Of a stretch of DNA of 64,000 bases, positions 7,556 through 14,686 are shown one piece after another. Made by a program: the position numbers and the translations under genes. Positions within the stretch are counted from its first letter, which is position 1. Each line of letters starts with the position of its first letter. The notes below the pieces were generated by a model that did no database searches, had not been told where the DNA came from, and saw nothing but the letters and a program-made list of their open reading frames with translations. Origin of the DNA: Candidatus Accumulibacter sp. 66-26 (lineage in GTDB: Bacteria > Pseudomonadota > Gammaproteobacteria > Burkholderiales > Rhodocyclaceae); the NCBI GenBank assembly GCA_001897745.1, contig MKUH01000006.1, positions 162,490 to 226,489 on the forward strand, given 5' to 3'.

Positions 7556-8164
7556 TCACTTGATTGGATGGCGAATGATTGTTTTCCATTTTGCTGGGTC
7601 GGCACGACGTATGTCGCTCAGGTAAATCTCGTGGTGCTTTCCATCTCGCCCCGTCCGTGCGTCGATAAAACTGTGGAGGCGCTCAATCGTTGGCCCTTCC
7701 TCTGAAAATGGCCCGATGTGAAGCACTTGTGCGCAGTTGCCTTCGGAAAAGGCTTCCAGCCGAAGTTTGCCGACGGCAGGAAGTGCCTTCTTTCTCTTGA
7801 CCTCAGAAATGGCTGCCTGAATGACTTCGGTTGCCACGAAGTGCGGTTGCATGATCATCATTGTCCATTTCCACCTCGACTTGTCGTTGGCGATGAAAAC
7901 GGACATGTCGTCTGCCCACCAAAGTCCTTCGAGAGGCATGACCGCATAATCGATTCCTTGCGCCCCCTTTTTCACCATGAACTTTGCCGTGTAGGAGACG
8001 GCGAAGAGGGCTTCCACTGCCTGGGCATATTCCTGTGATGTATTGGGGTCACCTTCACCGTCGACCATCAGGAACTGGAAGGTTGGTACTTCAACCTGAA
8101 CCACTTCTTTTGTGGATGGTTGGTAGAGGTGTTTCAACTCTTTCTTGAGATCGATCTTCTGCAC
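7556..8164 (-). CDS. Cassette gene: GyrI-like small-molecule-binding protein
   Basis: 202 residues. It starts with GTG (8162-8164) six bases after AGGAG. The text MQKIDLKKELKHLYQPSTKEVVQVEVPTFQFLMVDGEGDPN is characteristic of GyrI-like/SOUL-related proteins, with the strand after it giving YAVMPLEGLWW and later VLHIGPFSEEGPTIERLHSFI, the second half of the SHS2-type effector domain. Such domains bind small cationic or hydrophobic ligands, alone or fused to AraC/MerR regulators; this one is free-standing, as in several integron cassettes. Ligand unknown. Confidence 0.85.
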   Translation of the reverse strand: MQKIDLKKELKHLYQPSTKEVVQVEVPTFQFLMVDGEGDPNTSQEYAQAVEALFAVSYTAKFMVKKGAQGIDYAVMPLEGLWWADDMSVFIANDKSRWKWTMMIMQPHFVATEVIQAAISEVKRKKALPAVGKLRLEAFSEGNCAQVLHIGPFSEEGPTIERLHSFIDARTGRDGKHHEIYLSDIRRADPAKWKTIIRHPIK

Positions 8165-8180
8165 GAACGCTCCTGATGAT

Positions 8181-8245
8181 GGCTAACGTGGAACTAACTG
8201 GCCTGCGCGGTTTTTCGCGCAGATCCGGTTGAGCGCAGGTTATGC
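8181..8245 (-). other. attC site
   Basis: 65 bp. R' core GTTAGCC (minus) at 8181-8187 and R'' GTTATGC (+) at 8239-8245. Stem of the CTGCGCGG..TTTTTCGCGCAG type with CTGGCC/ATCCGGTT outer arms. Ends the GNAT cassette. Confidence 0.92.
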
Positions 8246-8254
8246 GGAATGGGT

Positions 8255-8791
8255 TTAACGGGCAAGACGATACAAGCAATGACGTCGAAGACCGAGCCCT
8301 TCGGGTACGTGTGGATGATCAAACGTTCCAGACTCCCGCATGCCGAGGCGTTCCATTACGGCGCGAGACCTGAGATTGCCGACAGCCGTAAAGGAGACAA
8401 TTTCCTTTAGCCCGAGCGAATGGAAGCCGAAGCGAAGGGCTTCCTTTGCTGCCTCTGAAGCGAAACCTTTACCCCATCGAAGAAACGAAAGGCGCCACCC
8501 AACCTCGACGCAAGGTGAAAATGGAAGTTCAGCAGATGGCGTATGCAGGCCGACAAACCCGATGAACTCATGAGTGGCCTTGCACTCAGCGGCCCAGAAG
8601 CCCCAACCTCGTTCTTCGATGAGCAATTGGCAACGATCGGCTATCGCGTCACTCTCTGCGCGCGTGAGCACTGCGGGGAAATACTCCATGACTCTTGGGT
8701 CTGCATTCATCGCGGCGAAGGGCTCACGATCAGCAAGCTTCCACTGGCGTAAGCGAAGTCGCTCGGTTTCAAGTTCGATCAGTTCAGCCAT
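8255..8791 (-). CDS. Cassette gene: GNAT acetyltransferase, RimJ/RimL-like
   Basis: 178 residues, a full single GNAT domain. LETERLRLRQWKLADREPFAAMN is the RimL-type N-terminal strand and helix; EVGWRLSFLRWGKGFASEAAKEAL carries the acetyl-CoA pyrophosphate loop (here RWGKGFA), and VGNLRSRAVMERLGM is the closing motif. The family acetylates N-termini of ribosomal proteins or small molecules, including some antibiotics; nothing here points to a drug substrate. One cassette. ATG 8789-8791; the stop lies just before the attC. Confidence 0.9.
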   Translation of the reverse strand: MAELIELETERLRLRQWKLADREPFAAMNADPRVMEYFPAVLTRAESDAIADRCQLLIEERGWGFWAAECKATHEFIGFVGLHTPSAELPFSPCVEVGWRLSFLRWGKGFASEAAKEALRFGFHSLGLKEIVSFTAVGNLRSRAVMERLGMRESGTFDHPHVPEGLGLRRHCLYRLAR

Positions 8792-8817
8792 TCTCTACAG
8801 TGCTCGGTGATGGTGCC

Positions 8818-8903
8818 GCATAACGTGAAAACAAGCGGCCTGCGCGGCTTTGTCGCGTAGCGTCCAGCGACCGACGGGGGCGAGGTCGAACGTAGGATTA
8901 GGC
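8818..8903 (-). other. attC site
   Basis: 86 bp. R' core GTTATGC (minus) at 8818-8824; the outer R'' is ATTAGGC (+) at 8897-8903, one base off. Inner arms around GCGGCCTGCGCGGC. Follows the TPR gene, whose stop codon TAA lies within R''. Confidence 0.85.
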
Positions 8904-9800
8904 ATGGCTTCCGCTCAGAGAAATCTTCTCAGCGATGAATTCTTTCGCGGCCTTGTACCTTTCCGCAAAGTAATACTTGGAGTCTTCAGATATGTTGTTT
9001 TCGTCAATAAAGTCGACATAGAACTTGAGTCGAACATAGGCTTCTTTGTATTTACCAATTTGCCTGTATCGTTCGCCAGCATAAAGGTACGCCAAGCATT
9101 GGCGTGGATTTAACTCGATTGCCCTTTCCCATGACGTTAGAGCCTGCTCGTTCATGTTCATGGCTTGAAAGCGGTTTCCAATGTTCATGAAGCATAAAGA
9201 GGGATTTGGATCGTTGTTCGAAATTGCGGCCAGATAGGCTTCAATTGATTCGACATGCTTTCCAGCAGCACCAAACAGAACACCAAGATCGAAATAGTGC
9301 CCGCCGCGTTCTTGAAGGGTTGGTATCGAAAGAGCTTTGTTGAGAAGAGCAATCTGCAACGCGCTAGTTACTCGTTGCGTTCCCTGAACGGCTTTCCCCT
9401 TCTCGTTTAGATGTATCTGCGTTAGGGTGAAGAAGCGATCCTCTGTACCCAGCGCGTTGAATGTAGAGTCACCGTCGTTGAGCAATTCTTGTATTGCTTG
9501 GGTAGCCTCGTTGTCTGGAATATTTGCCACGCGCTTTATCACAAAATCGCACGCATTGTGGTCAATTTTCGGCCTAAGTTGGTCAGGCATTGAGTTAACG
9601 ATGGCCGTAAATAGCGTCTCAAGGCGAGCAATGCGCTGCTCAAGAACATCAACACGTTGCCCAGGAATGCCAAGTCCGATCAGCTCGGCCGCAAACGGCG
9701 CCGCAGGACCTAATGGTGTGAAGATCGCCCCAGCAGCTCCGAAGACAGCCTTCGAAAACGCTATCGTGACGTCTGTGATGTTTGGGCCTTCCGAGTCCAT
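8898..9800 (-). CDS. Cassette gene: TPR protein with hydrophobic N-terminus
   Basis: 300 residues from ATG 9798-9800, which has AGGAG eight bases upstream; a GTG at 9809 lies inside that ribosome-binding site and is less likely. An N-terminal small-residue stretch (FSKAVFGAAGAIFTPLGPAAPFAAELIGLG) could insert in or bind membranes. A short coiled coil follows (RVDVLEQRIARLETLF). From about residue 190 tetratricopeptide repeats are visible, for example YFDLGVLFGAAGKHVESIEAYLAAI and ALTSWERAIELNPRQCLAYLYAGERYRQIGKYKEA. Partner and role unknown. It is among the largest cassettes, with the stop in the attC. Confidence 0.8.
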   Translation of the reverse strand: MDSEGPNITDVTIAFSKAVFGAAGAIFTPLGPAAPFAAELIGLGIPGQRVDVLEQRIARLETLFTAIVNSMPDQLRPKIDHNACDFVIKRVANIPDNEATQAIQELLNDGDSTFNALGTEDRFFTLTQIHLNEKGKAVQGTQRVTSALQIALLNKALSIPTLQERGGHYFDLGVLFGAAGKHVESIEAYLAAISNNDPNPSLCFMNIGNRFQAMNMNEQALTSWERAIELNPRQCLAYLYAGERYRQIGKYKEAYVRLKFYVDFIDENNISEDSKYYFAERYKAAKEFIAEKISLSGSHA

Positions 9801-9825
9801 TCCTGTCACTCCTGTGGTGTGAAAT

Positions 9826-9892
9826 GCCTAACGTTTGAATTCACCGGCCTGCGCGGCTTTTCGCGCAGGTCCGGTGGAATGATGGGTTGGGC
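9826..9892 (-). other. attC site
   Basis: 67 bp. R' GTTAGGC (minus) at 9826-9832 and R'' GTTGGGC (+) at 9886-9892. Stem GGCCTGCGCGGC-TTTT-CGCGCAGGTCC, nearly the same as at 13148 and 14620. Between it and the next gene (9893-10039) no credible frame is seen. Confidence 0.92.
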
Positions 9893-10039
9893 CTCGGAGC
9901 AACATGCCACAGCAATAACCAAAAACTGGCCCGATAAGTGAACCTGAAAAGGCAGACTGCGCCTGAGTTTGCAGATGCACTCCACCACCGCGAACCATAG
10001 CGACAGGAGCGGGCGTGACAAAGGCAGAACGCTGAGTAG

Positions 10040-10294
10040 TTAATAGCACTCACATCTCCACGGGCCGTCGAACTTTCCCGGCGCCACCATGCCAGTGGCG
10101 AAGTGCGAAACTAAGCGAGGTGCCTTATTGAGCTTTGAGCACGTGTTTCTGCATGAGGCCTTCTCGCTTTCGCGGAACCGTTGAACAGGATTTCCGAAGT
10201 AAAGCCCAGCAAGGCCAACCGCGACGAAGACGGTGACGACAAGCCACTTGGTGCGAGCACTAATGTGCGTAGTAGTCACCGGGCGCTTAGGCAT
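10040..10294 (-). CDS. Cassette gene: small single-pass membrane protein
   Basis: 84 residues. A basic N-terminus (MPKRPVTTTHISARTK) precedes one helix WLVVTVFVAVGLAGLYFG, and the exposed part has four cysteines (SCRNTCSKLN and WRCECY) that could form two disulphides if the C-terminus faces the periplasm, as the positive-inside rule suggests. No family recognised. ATG 10292-10294. The cassette also carries about 150 bp of apparently non-coding DNA before its attC. Confidence 0.65.
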   Translation of the reverse strand: MPKRPVTTTHISARTKWLVVTVFVAVGLAGLYFGNPVQRFRESEKASCRNTCSKLNKAPRLVSHFATGMVAPGKFDGPWRCECY

Positions 10295-10305
10295 AGGAAG
10301 TAGAG

Positions 10306-10377
10306 GCTCAGCGTGCTAGCTCAGGGGCGCGAAGCCGGCTTGCCGGCGAAGCGTCCCTCTGGAGCGGCGGGTTATGC
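10306..10377 (-). other. attC site with damaged R' core
   Basis: 72 bp. R'' GTTATGC (+) at 10371-10377 is good and the stem (GGGGCGCGAAGCCGGC / GCCGGCGAAGCGTCCC) is intact, but the crossover core R' reads GCTGAGC at 10306-10312 instead of GTTRRRY. Alignment with the site at 12298, which shares GTGCTAGCTCAG just inside, places the change exactly in the cleaved triplet. Confidence 0.85.
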
Positions 10378-10692
10378 ATCTTGGACATGCTTAGCCTTGA
10401 GGTGCTGACGGACACCAGCCGTGACTGCGACTGACGCCAAGGCGCCTACCAACGACCACGGAAACAGAAAGACGCCAGACCAAGATGAATGCTCGGAGAT
10501 AGAGTACTCAGCGCCCAGCCAAACAGGAGACCAGTACAAGCAGTAGGAAACTGCGGCAGGGACGAGGGCGCAGGCGGACCAGCGCAGAGCGGCAGGCTGT
10601 AGGCGCCCGGTAAAAAGTGCGAGAACAGCTGATACAGCTGCCACCATAAAGAAGCCTGAGGACCAAGATAGCGATTCAATGAGTTGGCGCAT
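10372..10692 (-). CDS. Cassette gene: three-helix membrane protein, unknown
   Basis: 106 residues with three hydrophobic spans (about 12-30, 38-60 and 72-93), a short loop GAEYSISEHSSW and a basic tail GVRQHLKAKHVQDA. No family recognised. The TAA stop is provided by the attC R'' core. ATG 10690-10692. One cassette, but its 3' core is mutated, tying it to the next one leftward. Confidence 0.7.
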   Translation of the reverse strand: MRQLIESLSWSSGFFMVAAVSAVLALFTGRLQPAALRWSACALVPAAVSYCLYWSPVWLGAEYSISEHSSWSGVFLFPWSLVGALASVAVTAGVRQHLKAKHVQDA

Positions 10693-10724
10693 GACAAAGC
10701 GGTTTGCGTTGAGTTACGGAAGAC

Positions 10725-10796
10725 GCATAACGTGCAAGCTCAGCCGACGGCAAAAAGCGCAGCTTTTTGACGGTCGGCTGGAGCGGGATGTTAGGC
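10725..10796 (-). other. attC site
   Basis: 72 bp. R' GTTATGC (minus) at 10725-10731, R'' GTTAGGC (+) at 10790-10796. Stem CAGCCGACGGCAAAAAGC / GCTTTTTGACGGTCGGCTG, shared almost exactly with 12298-12369 and, in part, with 15541-15612. Confidence 0.95.
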
Positions 10797-10809
10797 AAGT
10801 TGGTGTGGG

Positions 10810-11082
10810 TCATGATGCGTTTTGTTTTGCTCGTAGCGCGTAGAAAGAAATAACCCAAACGATTAGACCTGGAGTGCCCAGCGAGATTAGCCACTCCAGA
10901 AATGGGCGCTCTGACGCAAGTGCCCATTGGCCATGACGGCTTTCAATACAAATACCATCTTGGACAGTACCTCCATCGTCAAGGCAGCTATCAATTTCCA
11001 TAAGTGCAAAAAAATGACGAGAAAGCCATACAAATAGGACAAACAAGATCAGGCGGATAGATGTCTTGGTATGACTGCTCAT
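10810..11082 (-). CDS. Cassette gene: two-helix membrane protein, unknown
   Basis: 90 residues from ATG 11080-11082; a TTG six bases upstream is possible. A first helix IRLILFVLFVWLSRHFFAL and a second WLISLGTPGLIVWVISFYAL enclose a loop with two cysteines (DSCLDDGGTVQDGICI) whose pattern looks like that of small periplasmic-loop proteins widely found as hypothetical. No function can be assigned. One cassette. Confidence 0.7.
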   Translation of the reverse strand: MSSHTKTSIRLILFVLFVWLSRHFFALMEIDSCLDDGGTVQDGICIESRHGQWALASERPFLEWLISLGTPGLIVWVISFYALRAKQNAS

Positions 11083-11089
11083 GAGCAAC

Positions 11090-11161
11090 GCCTAACAACG
11101 AAGGTCAGCGGCAGTCGGACAGCGCAACTGGCGGACTGTCCGCTGGGCCGCATTGTTAGGC
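11090..11161 (-). other. attC site
   Basis: 72 bp. R' GTTAGGC (minus) at 11090-11096 and R'' GTTAGGC (+) at 11155-11161, so both outer cores are canonical. Arms CAGCGGCAGTCGGACAGC / GCGGACTGTCCGCTG with a central mismatch, the usual asymmetry that marks the strand used by the integrase. Confidence 0.95.
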
Positions 11162-11200
11162 GATGATTTAATTGGTTTCTATTGCGCTTGGACATTGAAG

Positions 11201-11749
11201 CTACGCAACCCACATTGAGATTTCTACTGCCCACATTGCGTCGTTGTGTAGCGCGAGAGGGTCGGTTTCTTGGAGAAATTCGATGAATTCAGTTTTGAGG
11301 TTCGTTGGTACTAGACCATTTAGATAAGCTCCCGGACCAGCAATTTCTAGGGTTCTTTTAATCAGTTGGCTACATTGCAGTAGCGTCTCGGCAAGAACAG
11401 AAATATCTTGGTTGATGTATACCTCAGCAAAACCAAAATCATGGTTGAGGCAGACGACTGGTCCCATGGGTGAAATCGCTATGGGATCGCCCGAGCCATT
11501 GAAACCGATAATGTAGTGGCGGCTAAATTTGTCGCCTACTCCCCATGCTTCCGCAACGGTTGGCAGCGAGCCGGTTTTGGGAGCATTAAACGTCAAGAAG
11601 GGGGCTGCACTGCTCGGCATTCCGGCGTTTCTGAGAAACGTTTTTGCTTCCTGCGAAATATTAACGCCGACAAATGTACTTTCCGGGAACGCTGTGAGTT
11701 CGCCCCCGTTAGCTTCCCAAAAAGCTTTGAAATCGTGAGGAGTAACCAT
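11201..11749 (-). CDS. Cassette gene: SUKH/SMI1-KNR4-like protein
   Basis: 182 residues from ATG 11747-11749 (MVTPHDFKAFWEANGG), with AGGAG seven bases upstream; the open frame continues into the attC but those extra 19 codons belong to the neighbouring site. The order of elements fits SUKH-superfamily immunity proteins: a short helical start, AKTFLRNAGMPSSAAPFLTF, then HYIIGFNGSGDPIAIS, VVCLNHDFGFAEVYINQDISVLAETLL. SUKH proteins commonly neutralise contact-delivered toxins; no toxin gene is nearby, so it may be an orphan immunity cassette. Subfamily (SUKH-4-like) is a guess. Confidence 0.72.
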   Translation of the reverse strand: MVTPHDFKAFWEANGGELTAFPESTFVGVNISQEAKTFLRNAGMPSSAAPFLTFNAPKTGSLPTVAEAWGVGDKFSRHYIIGFNGSGDPIAISPMGPVVCLNHDFGFAEVYINQDISVLAETLLQCSQLIKRTLEIAGPGAYLNGLVPTNLKTEFIEFLQETDPLALHNDAMWAVEISMWVA

Positions 11750-11752
11750 GGT

Positions 11753-11845
11753 GCCTAACGTGGAAGTAAGCGGACGCCGGAGCGCGAAGCGCGGAAGGAA
11801 CCACAAGCACAGCTTGTGGCGGTCCGCTTGACTGTAGGGTTAGAG
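11753..11845 (-). other. attC site
   Basis: 93 bp. R' GTTAGGC (minus) at 11753-11759 and R'' GTTAGAG (+) at 11839-11845. A long form with an extra inner hairpin (CCACAAGC/GCTTGTGG), like the site at 14163. Confidence 0.93.
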
Positions 11846-11854
11846 GCGTGGTGG

Positions 11855-12292
11855 CTACTTGACTGCACGAATCAGCACTCCCTTTTGCAAGACAAGCGGC
11901 GCGTCACCTTCAGGCTCGCCTGAACGGATTTGCTTAGAAACAGCCCACCTGATTGTGTTGCCCTGCATTGTGGCAGTGCCAACGAAGACAGCGCCATTGC
12001 GATCACTGGTAACAGTGAGGGTTGCAACGCTGCCCTTCACTTTGCCTTTGACCGTGCCTTCGCCACCCTCATTGAGCCGGCCACAGCCAGGCGTGGCAAA
12101 AGTGTGATTACCAATGATTTCATTTTTGGATTGAGCGAGATCGAAGGTGGCGGCACCACACTCGACATTATTTTTCTTTTCTTCCGCAGAGCGAAGATCA
12201 ACCGACCAAGAGCCGGAGAAATTAGGCGCAGCCTCAACCAAGGAAGTACTGAGAAAAACTATCGACACTGCGTATGCGAGGGCTTTGAGCAT
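11855..12292 (-). CDS. Cassette gene: secreted beta-rich protein, unknown
   Basis: 145 residues with a clear signal peptide, MLKALAYAVSIVFLSTSLVEA, cut probably after VEA. The mature part NFSGSWSVD followed by alternating strands (GTVKGKVKGSVATLTVTSDRNGAVFVGTATMQGNTIRWAV) reads like a small periplasmic beta-barrel of the kind often annotated as lipocalin-like. Two cysteines (VECGAATF and TPGCGRLN) could form a disulphide. No function can be assigned. One cassette, ATG 12290-12292. Confidence 0.72.
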   Translation of the reverse strand: MLKALAYAVSIVFLSTSLVEAAPNFSGSWSVDLRSAEEKKNNVECGAATFDLAQSKNEIIGNHTFATPGCGRLNEGGEGTVKGKVKGSVATLTVTSDRNGAVFVGTATMQGNTIRWAVSKQIRSGEPEGDAPLVLQKGVLIRAVK

Positions 12293-12297
12293 GAAGC

Positions 12298-12369
12298 CTC
12301 TAACGTGCTAGCTCAGCTGACGGCAAAAAGCGTAGCTTTTTGACAGTCGGCTGGAGTGGGATGTTAGGC
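12298..12369 (-). other. attC site
   Basis: 72 bp. R' GTTAGAG (minus) at 12298-12304, R'' GTTAGGC (+) at 12363-12369. Stem CAGCTGACGGCAAAAAGC / GCTTTTTGACAGTCGGCTG of the same family as 10725-10796. Confidence 0.95.
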
Positions 12370-12382
12370 AACGCAGCTTTAC

Positions 12383-12679
12383 TCATTGAGATTTACTCGT
12401 TATTACGGATGCTTTTCCGTACTGAGATAAAGCTGCAAGAAGGAATGCGCTTCCCGCTACAACGTAAAGAACGAGATCACCAGAGGAGCCAAATTGGCTA
12501 TAAAAAATGTTGTGAATCCATGCCCAACGCCCGGTGGCTGCACTTGATGCTGGCCACATGTATGAATTTGCCGCACTGAGGAAGCTAAGGCCGGAGAAAG
12601 CCAACCAAATGTGCCCCTTTTCCTTGGGCGACAGGGGAAAGGGTTGGAAGTTGTCAGGTTGTCCACGCCAGATTTTCAT
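12383..12679 (-). CDS. Cassette gene: two-helix membrane protein, unknown
   Basis: 98 residues. A polar start (MKIWRGQPDNFQPFPLSPKEKG) precedes IWLAFSGLSFLSAANSYMW and, after a tryptophan-rich loop (TGRWAWIHNIFYSQFG), a second helix LVLYVVAGSAFLLAALSQYG. No family recognised. ATG 12677-12679, directly upstream of the next attC. One cassette. Confidence 0.68.
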   Translation of the reverse strand: MKIWRGQPDNFQPFPLSPKEKGHIWLAFSGLSFLSAANSYMWPASSAATGRWAWIHNIFYSQFGSSGDLVLYVVAGSAFLLAALSQYGKASVITSKSQ

Positions 12680-12685
12680 TTGAAT

Positions 12686-12775
12686 GCCTAACGTTCAAGG
12701 TAAGGGGCGCTGCGCGGCGCTTTATCGCGCAGCGTCCCAGCGACCGAAGGGAGCACCTTGACCACAGGGTTAGGC
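12686..12775 (-). other. attC site
   Basis: 90 bp. R' GTTAGGC (minus) at 12686-12692 and R'' GTTAGGC (+) at 12769-12775, both canonical. Nested arms CAAGGT/ACCTTG and GGGGCGCTGCGCGGCGC / GCGCAGCGTCCC. Confidence 0.95.
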
Positions 12776-12838
12776 CGGCTGGAGAAAATAGTGAGTATTT
12801 TGAAGTTGTTCGTAATCATGGTCAGGACAGCCGAGCGT

Positions 12839-13138
12839 TTATAAACAAAGTACTGCGACGCAGATGAGTAACCAAGACAAAAACAGCCCCACAAAAAGCA
12901 AAGCCTTCCATCGGCTAAATCGCAACAAGTAGCCGATGAAGACAAACGAAAATCCAAGGTAAAGCAATCCCATCAAAGTGGCAGATTCTCCCGTAAATAG
13001 ACGGGGTGTGCGGTTGCCACGAACGAAGCTCGAAGCCTCGGAAAAGAATATGCCTCGAATAGCGCGCTCCAGTAAGGCGGCTGCTGATAGACCGGCAAAC
13101 ACAATATCGAACTTCGAATTCTTGAGGCTGTTTGTCAT
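12839..13138 (-). CDS. Cassette gene: membrane protein, unknown
   Basis: 99 residues with hydrophobic spans FDIVFAGLSAAALLERAI, LMGLLYLGFSFVFIGYLL and ALLFVGLFLSWLLICVAVL. A short polar loop (EASSFVRGNRTPRLFTGE) follows the first. No family recognised. ATG 13136-13138, ten bases from the next attC. About 60 bp of non-coding sequence separates its stop from the cassette end. Confidence 0.68.
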   Translation of the reverse strand: MTNSLKNSKFDIVFAGLSAAALLERAIRGIFFSEASSFVRGNRTPRLFTGESATLMGLLYLGFSFVFIGYLLRFSRWKALLFVGLFLSWLLICVAVLCL

Positions 13139-13147
13139 TTGCGAGAG

Positions 13148-13213
13148 GCCTAACGAAGAGCTAACCGGCCTGCGCGGCTTTTGGCGCAGGTCCGGTTGAG
13201 CGCAGTGTTATGC
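13148..13213 (-). other. attC site
   Basis: 66 bp. R' GTTAGGC (minus) at 13148-13154 and R'' GTTATGC (+) at 13207-13213. Stem AACCGGCCTGCGCGGC-TTTTG-GCGCAGGTCCGGTT. The upstream membrane-protein frame reads into this site before its stop. Confidence 0.95.
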
Positions 13214-13682
13214 GACTGGTAATGATGAACGAAACATAGAGTGCAAGGAAATACCAACCGAAGACCCATAGGTCCGTCCAGACTAACTGGCCGAAGTTCT
13301 TCTGCATGGCAAACACTTGCTCCGAGTTGGATGCGGATGCGGCAGATAGGGTGAGGTAGCCAATGGCAATATTCCCAAGTGGAACCCAAAGTGCCGCATA
13401 GCAAAAAGCACGCTTGAATCTGAGCTTTCTGAGTGCCGCGCCGGCGATAATCCCCGCTGTGACGCTAAAGGCGAAAGCACGAATTGCAATGGCAAGAAGA
13501 ACGCCGCCCTCACCACCACGCTCGGCTAAAGCAAACTGCCCCAGCGGCGACTCAAGGATAAACATGAATATGTCACTGGTTGGCAGGACGCCAGGGAGCG
13601 CAAAGCCAACCTTGATTACAACTGCTACTGCCGCGCCTAGCAGCACCGCGAAGAGGAATGAGAGAAAGGTTCTAAGTCGCAT
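13161..13682 (-). CDS. Cassette gene: multi-pass membrane protein, unknown
   Basis: 173 residues. Start ATG (13680-13682) is made by the GTTATGC core of the preceding attC. Four hydrophobic spans are visible: FLSFLFAVLLGAAVAVVIKVG, LLAIAIRAFAFSVTAGIIAG, AFCYAALWVPLGNIAIGYL and LWVFGWYFLALYVSFIIT. The last 15 or so residues (LRSTGPAPKAAQAG) are translated attC, so the functional protein may end near residue 158. No family recognised. One cassette. Confidence 0.7.
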   Translation of the reverse strand: MRLRTFLSFLFAVLLGAAVAVVIKVGFALPGVLPTSDIFMFILESPLGQFALAERGGEGGVLLAIAIRAFAFSVTAGIIAGAALRKLRFKRAFCYAALWVPLGNIAIGYLTLSAASASNSEQVFAMQKNFGQLVWTDLWVFGWYFLALYVSFIITSRITLRSTGPAPKAAQAG

Positions 13683-13759
13683 AACGTTGAACTAAATGGC
13701 GCGCCGCTTGCGGCGTGTCCAAGCGACCGCAGGGAGCGATTTTGAGTGCGATGTTAGAG
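13679..13759 (-). other. attC site
   Basis: 81 bp. R' GTTATGC (minus) at 13679-13685 and R'' GTTAGAG (+) at 13753-13759. Arms GGCGCGCCGC / GCGGCGTGTCC, with a second pair TCGCTCCCTGCGGTCGCT. Confidence 0.9.
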
Positions 13760-13760
13760 A

Positions 13761-14156
13761 TCACTGCCACTTTTCGCTGAAGGAAATGATTTCTTCGGCT
13801 CGGCTTTCAGTTAGCCGAGCTCGGCAATTTTCGTACACGGAATCACAAATTTGGGGAGTACCGCTGCATGTAGAGGATGCGAACTGGCAATACTGTTCGC
13901 GATACCGTAGCCATGTTTTTTGAGACTGGATTAGGCGTTGGCGCTGGGTCTTGGTCTCTTCACTCGACAGAATTCGTATCAAATTTCCGTAGAAGAGATT
14001 CAGTTTCTCATCAGCTTCTCGAAACTGGTTGGCAGCTATGCAACTAGACCAACTTCCGCTACCGGACTGTAATCGGTCACAGTCTGAAGCAGCTGCCGGT
14101 GGTGATAGCAATATCCAGCATGCTGCATAGATAGAAAGAGTGGGCCAGCGGATCAT
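13761..14156 (-). CDS. Cassette gene: LprI/DUF1311-like secreted protein
   Basis: 131 residues. A signal peptide (LSIYAACWILLSPPAAAS) precedes a mature domain with SCIAANQFREADEKLNLFYGNLIRIL and QRQRLIQSQKTWLRYREQYCQF, the pattern of the lysozyme-inhibitor LprI-like N-terminal domain (PF07007): an Ala-Asp-x-x-Leu-Asn helix followed by LxxxQ(r/k)xWxxYRdxxC. Five or more cysteines suggest disulphides in the periplasm. Lysozyme inhibition has been shown only for a few relatives, so the role is inferred. ATG 14154-14156. Confidence 0.83.
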   Translation of the reverse strand: MIRWPTLSIYAACWILLSPPAAASDCDRLQSGSGSWSSCIAANQFREADEKLNLFYGNLIRILSSEETKTQRQRLIQSQKTWLRYREQYCQFASSTCSGTPQICDSVYENCRARLTESRAEEIISFSEKWQ

Positions 14157-14162
14157 TGTGAT

Positions 14163-14255
14163 CTCTAACGTGGAGATGAGGGGCGGCCGGAGCCGAAGGC
14201 GGAGGGAACCGCAAGCGCCAGCTTGCGGACGTCCCTCTCGATTGCATGGTTAGAC
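14163..14255 (-). other. attC site
   Basis: 93 bp. R' GTTAGAG (minus) at 14163-14169 and R'' GTTAGAC (+) at 14249-14255. Long form with inner hairpin CCGCAAGC/GCTTGCGG, matching the design at 11753. About 86 bp of non-coding sequence follows up to the next stop codon. Confidence 0.93.
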
Positions 14256-14341
14256 GATTTTTTGTGCCGTAGCCTTCACTTGGTAGCTAAGGCCACGTTT
14301 CCATGGCAGGAACCGAAGCGCGTTTAGCACGCGAACTTGGA

Positions 14342-14611
14342 CTATCGATGCGCTTGGCGATCAGCCTCCTCATCTGAATATGGCTCATGTGACCACGGTT
14401 CTTCATTGACATATTTTTCGTAACCAACGATCTCGTAATACTTGGACATTGCATCAAAGTGACATGATGCAATGAACTTCGTTACCAGCTGAGCATTGGG
14501 ATTCAATAGCGCCCGAAACCCCTCCCCATCTGGCCCCGCCAAACATAGCCCAGGTAACCATTGCCCTTCCTCATCCTGCTCTTTCCAAACCTCGTGTAGC
14601 AATGCGGCCAT
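14342..14611 (-). CDS. Cassette gene: small acidic hypothetical protein
   Basis: 89 residues from ATG 14609-14611. A TTG seven codons upstream lies inside the neighbouring attC, which recombination would replace, so the ATG is preferred. The sequence LAGPDGEGFRALLNPNAQLVTKFIASCHFDAMSKYYEIVGYEKY looks like a small alpha/beta cytoplasmic protein, and similar strings occur in many hypothetical proteins, but no function is known to me. Tail very acidic and histidine-rich (PWSHEPYSDEEADRQAHR). Confidence 0.7.
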   Translation of the reverse strand: MAALLHEVWKEQDEEGQWLPGLCLAGPDGEGFRALLNPNAQLVTKFIASCHFDAMSKYYEIVGYEKYVNEEPWSHEPYSDEEADRQAHR

Positions 14612-14619
14612 TGGGATGT

Positions 14620-14686
14620 GTCTAACGTTCAAAGTAACCGGCCTGCGCGGCTTTTCGCGCAGGTCCGGTTGACTGCCGGGTTAGCC
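14620..14686 (-). other. attC site
   Basis: 67 bp. R' GTTAGAC (minus) at 14620-14626 and R'' GTTAGCC (+) at 14680-14686. Stem AACCGGCCTGCGCGGC-TTTT-CGCGCAGGTCCGGTT, the same family as 13148 and 9826. Confidence 0.95.

Noticed and set aside
9828-10049. 73-residue frame in the 10040-10294 cassette
   Set aside because: It runs through the attC and looks like translated palindrome; no ribosome-binding site or domain.
14287-14472. 61-residue frame overlapping the 14342-14611 cassette gene
   Set aside because: Out of frame, low-complexity basic peptide; the other frame is better formed.
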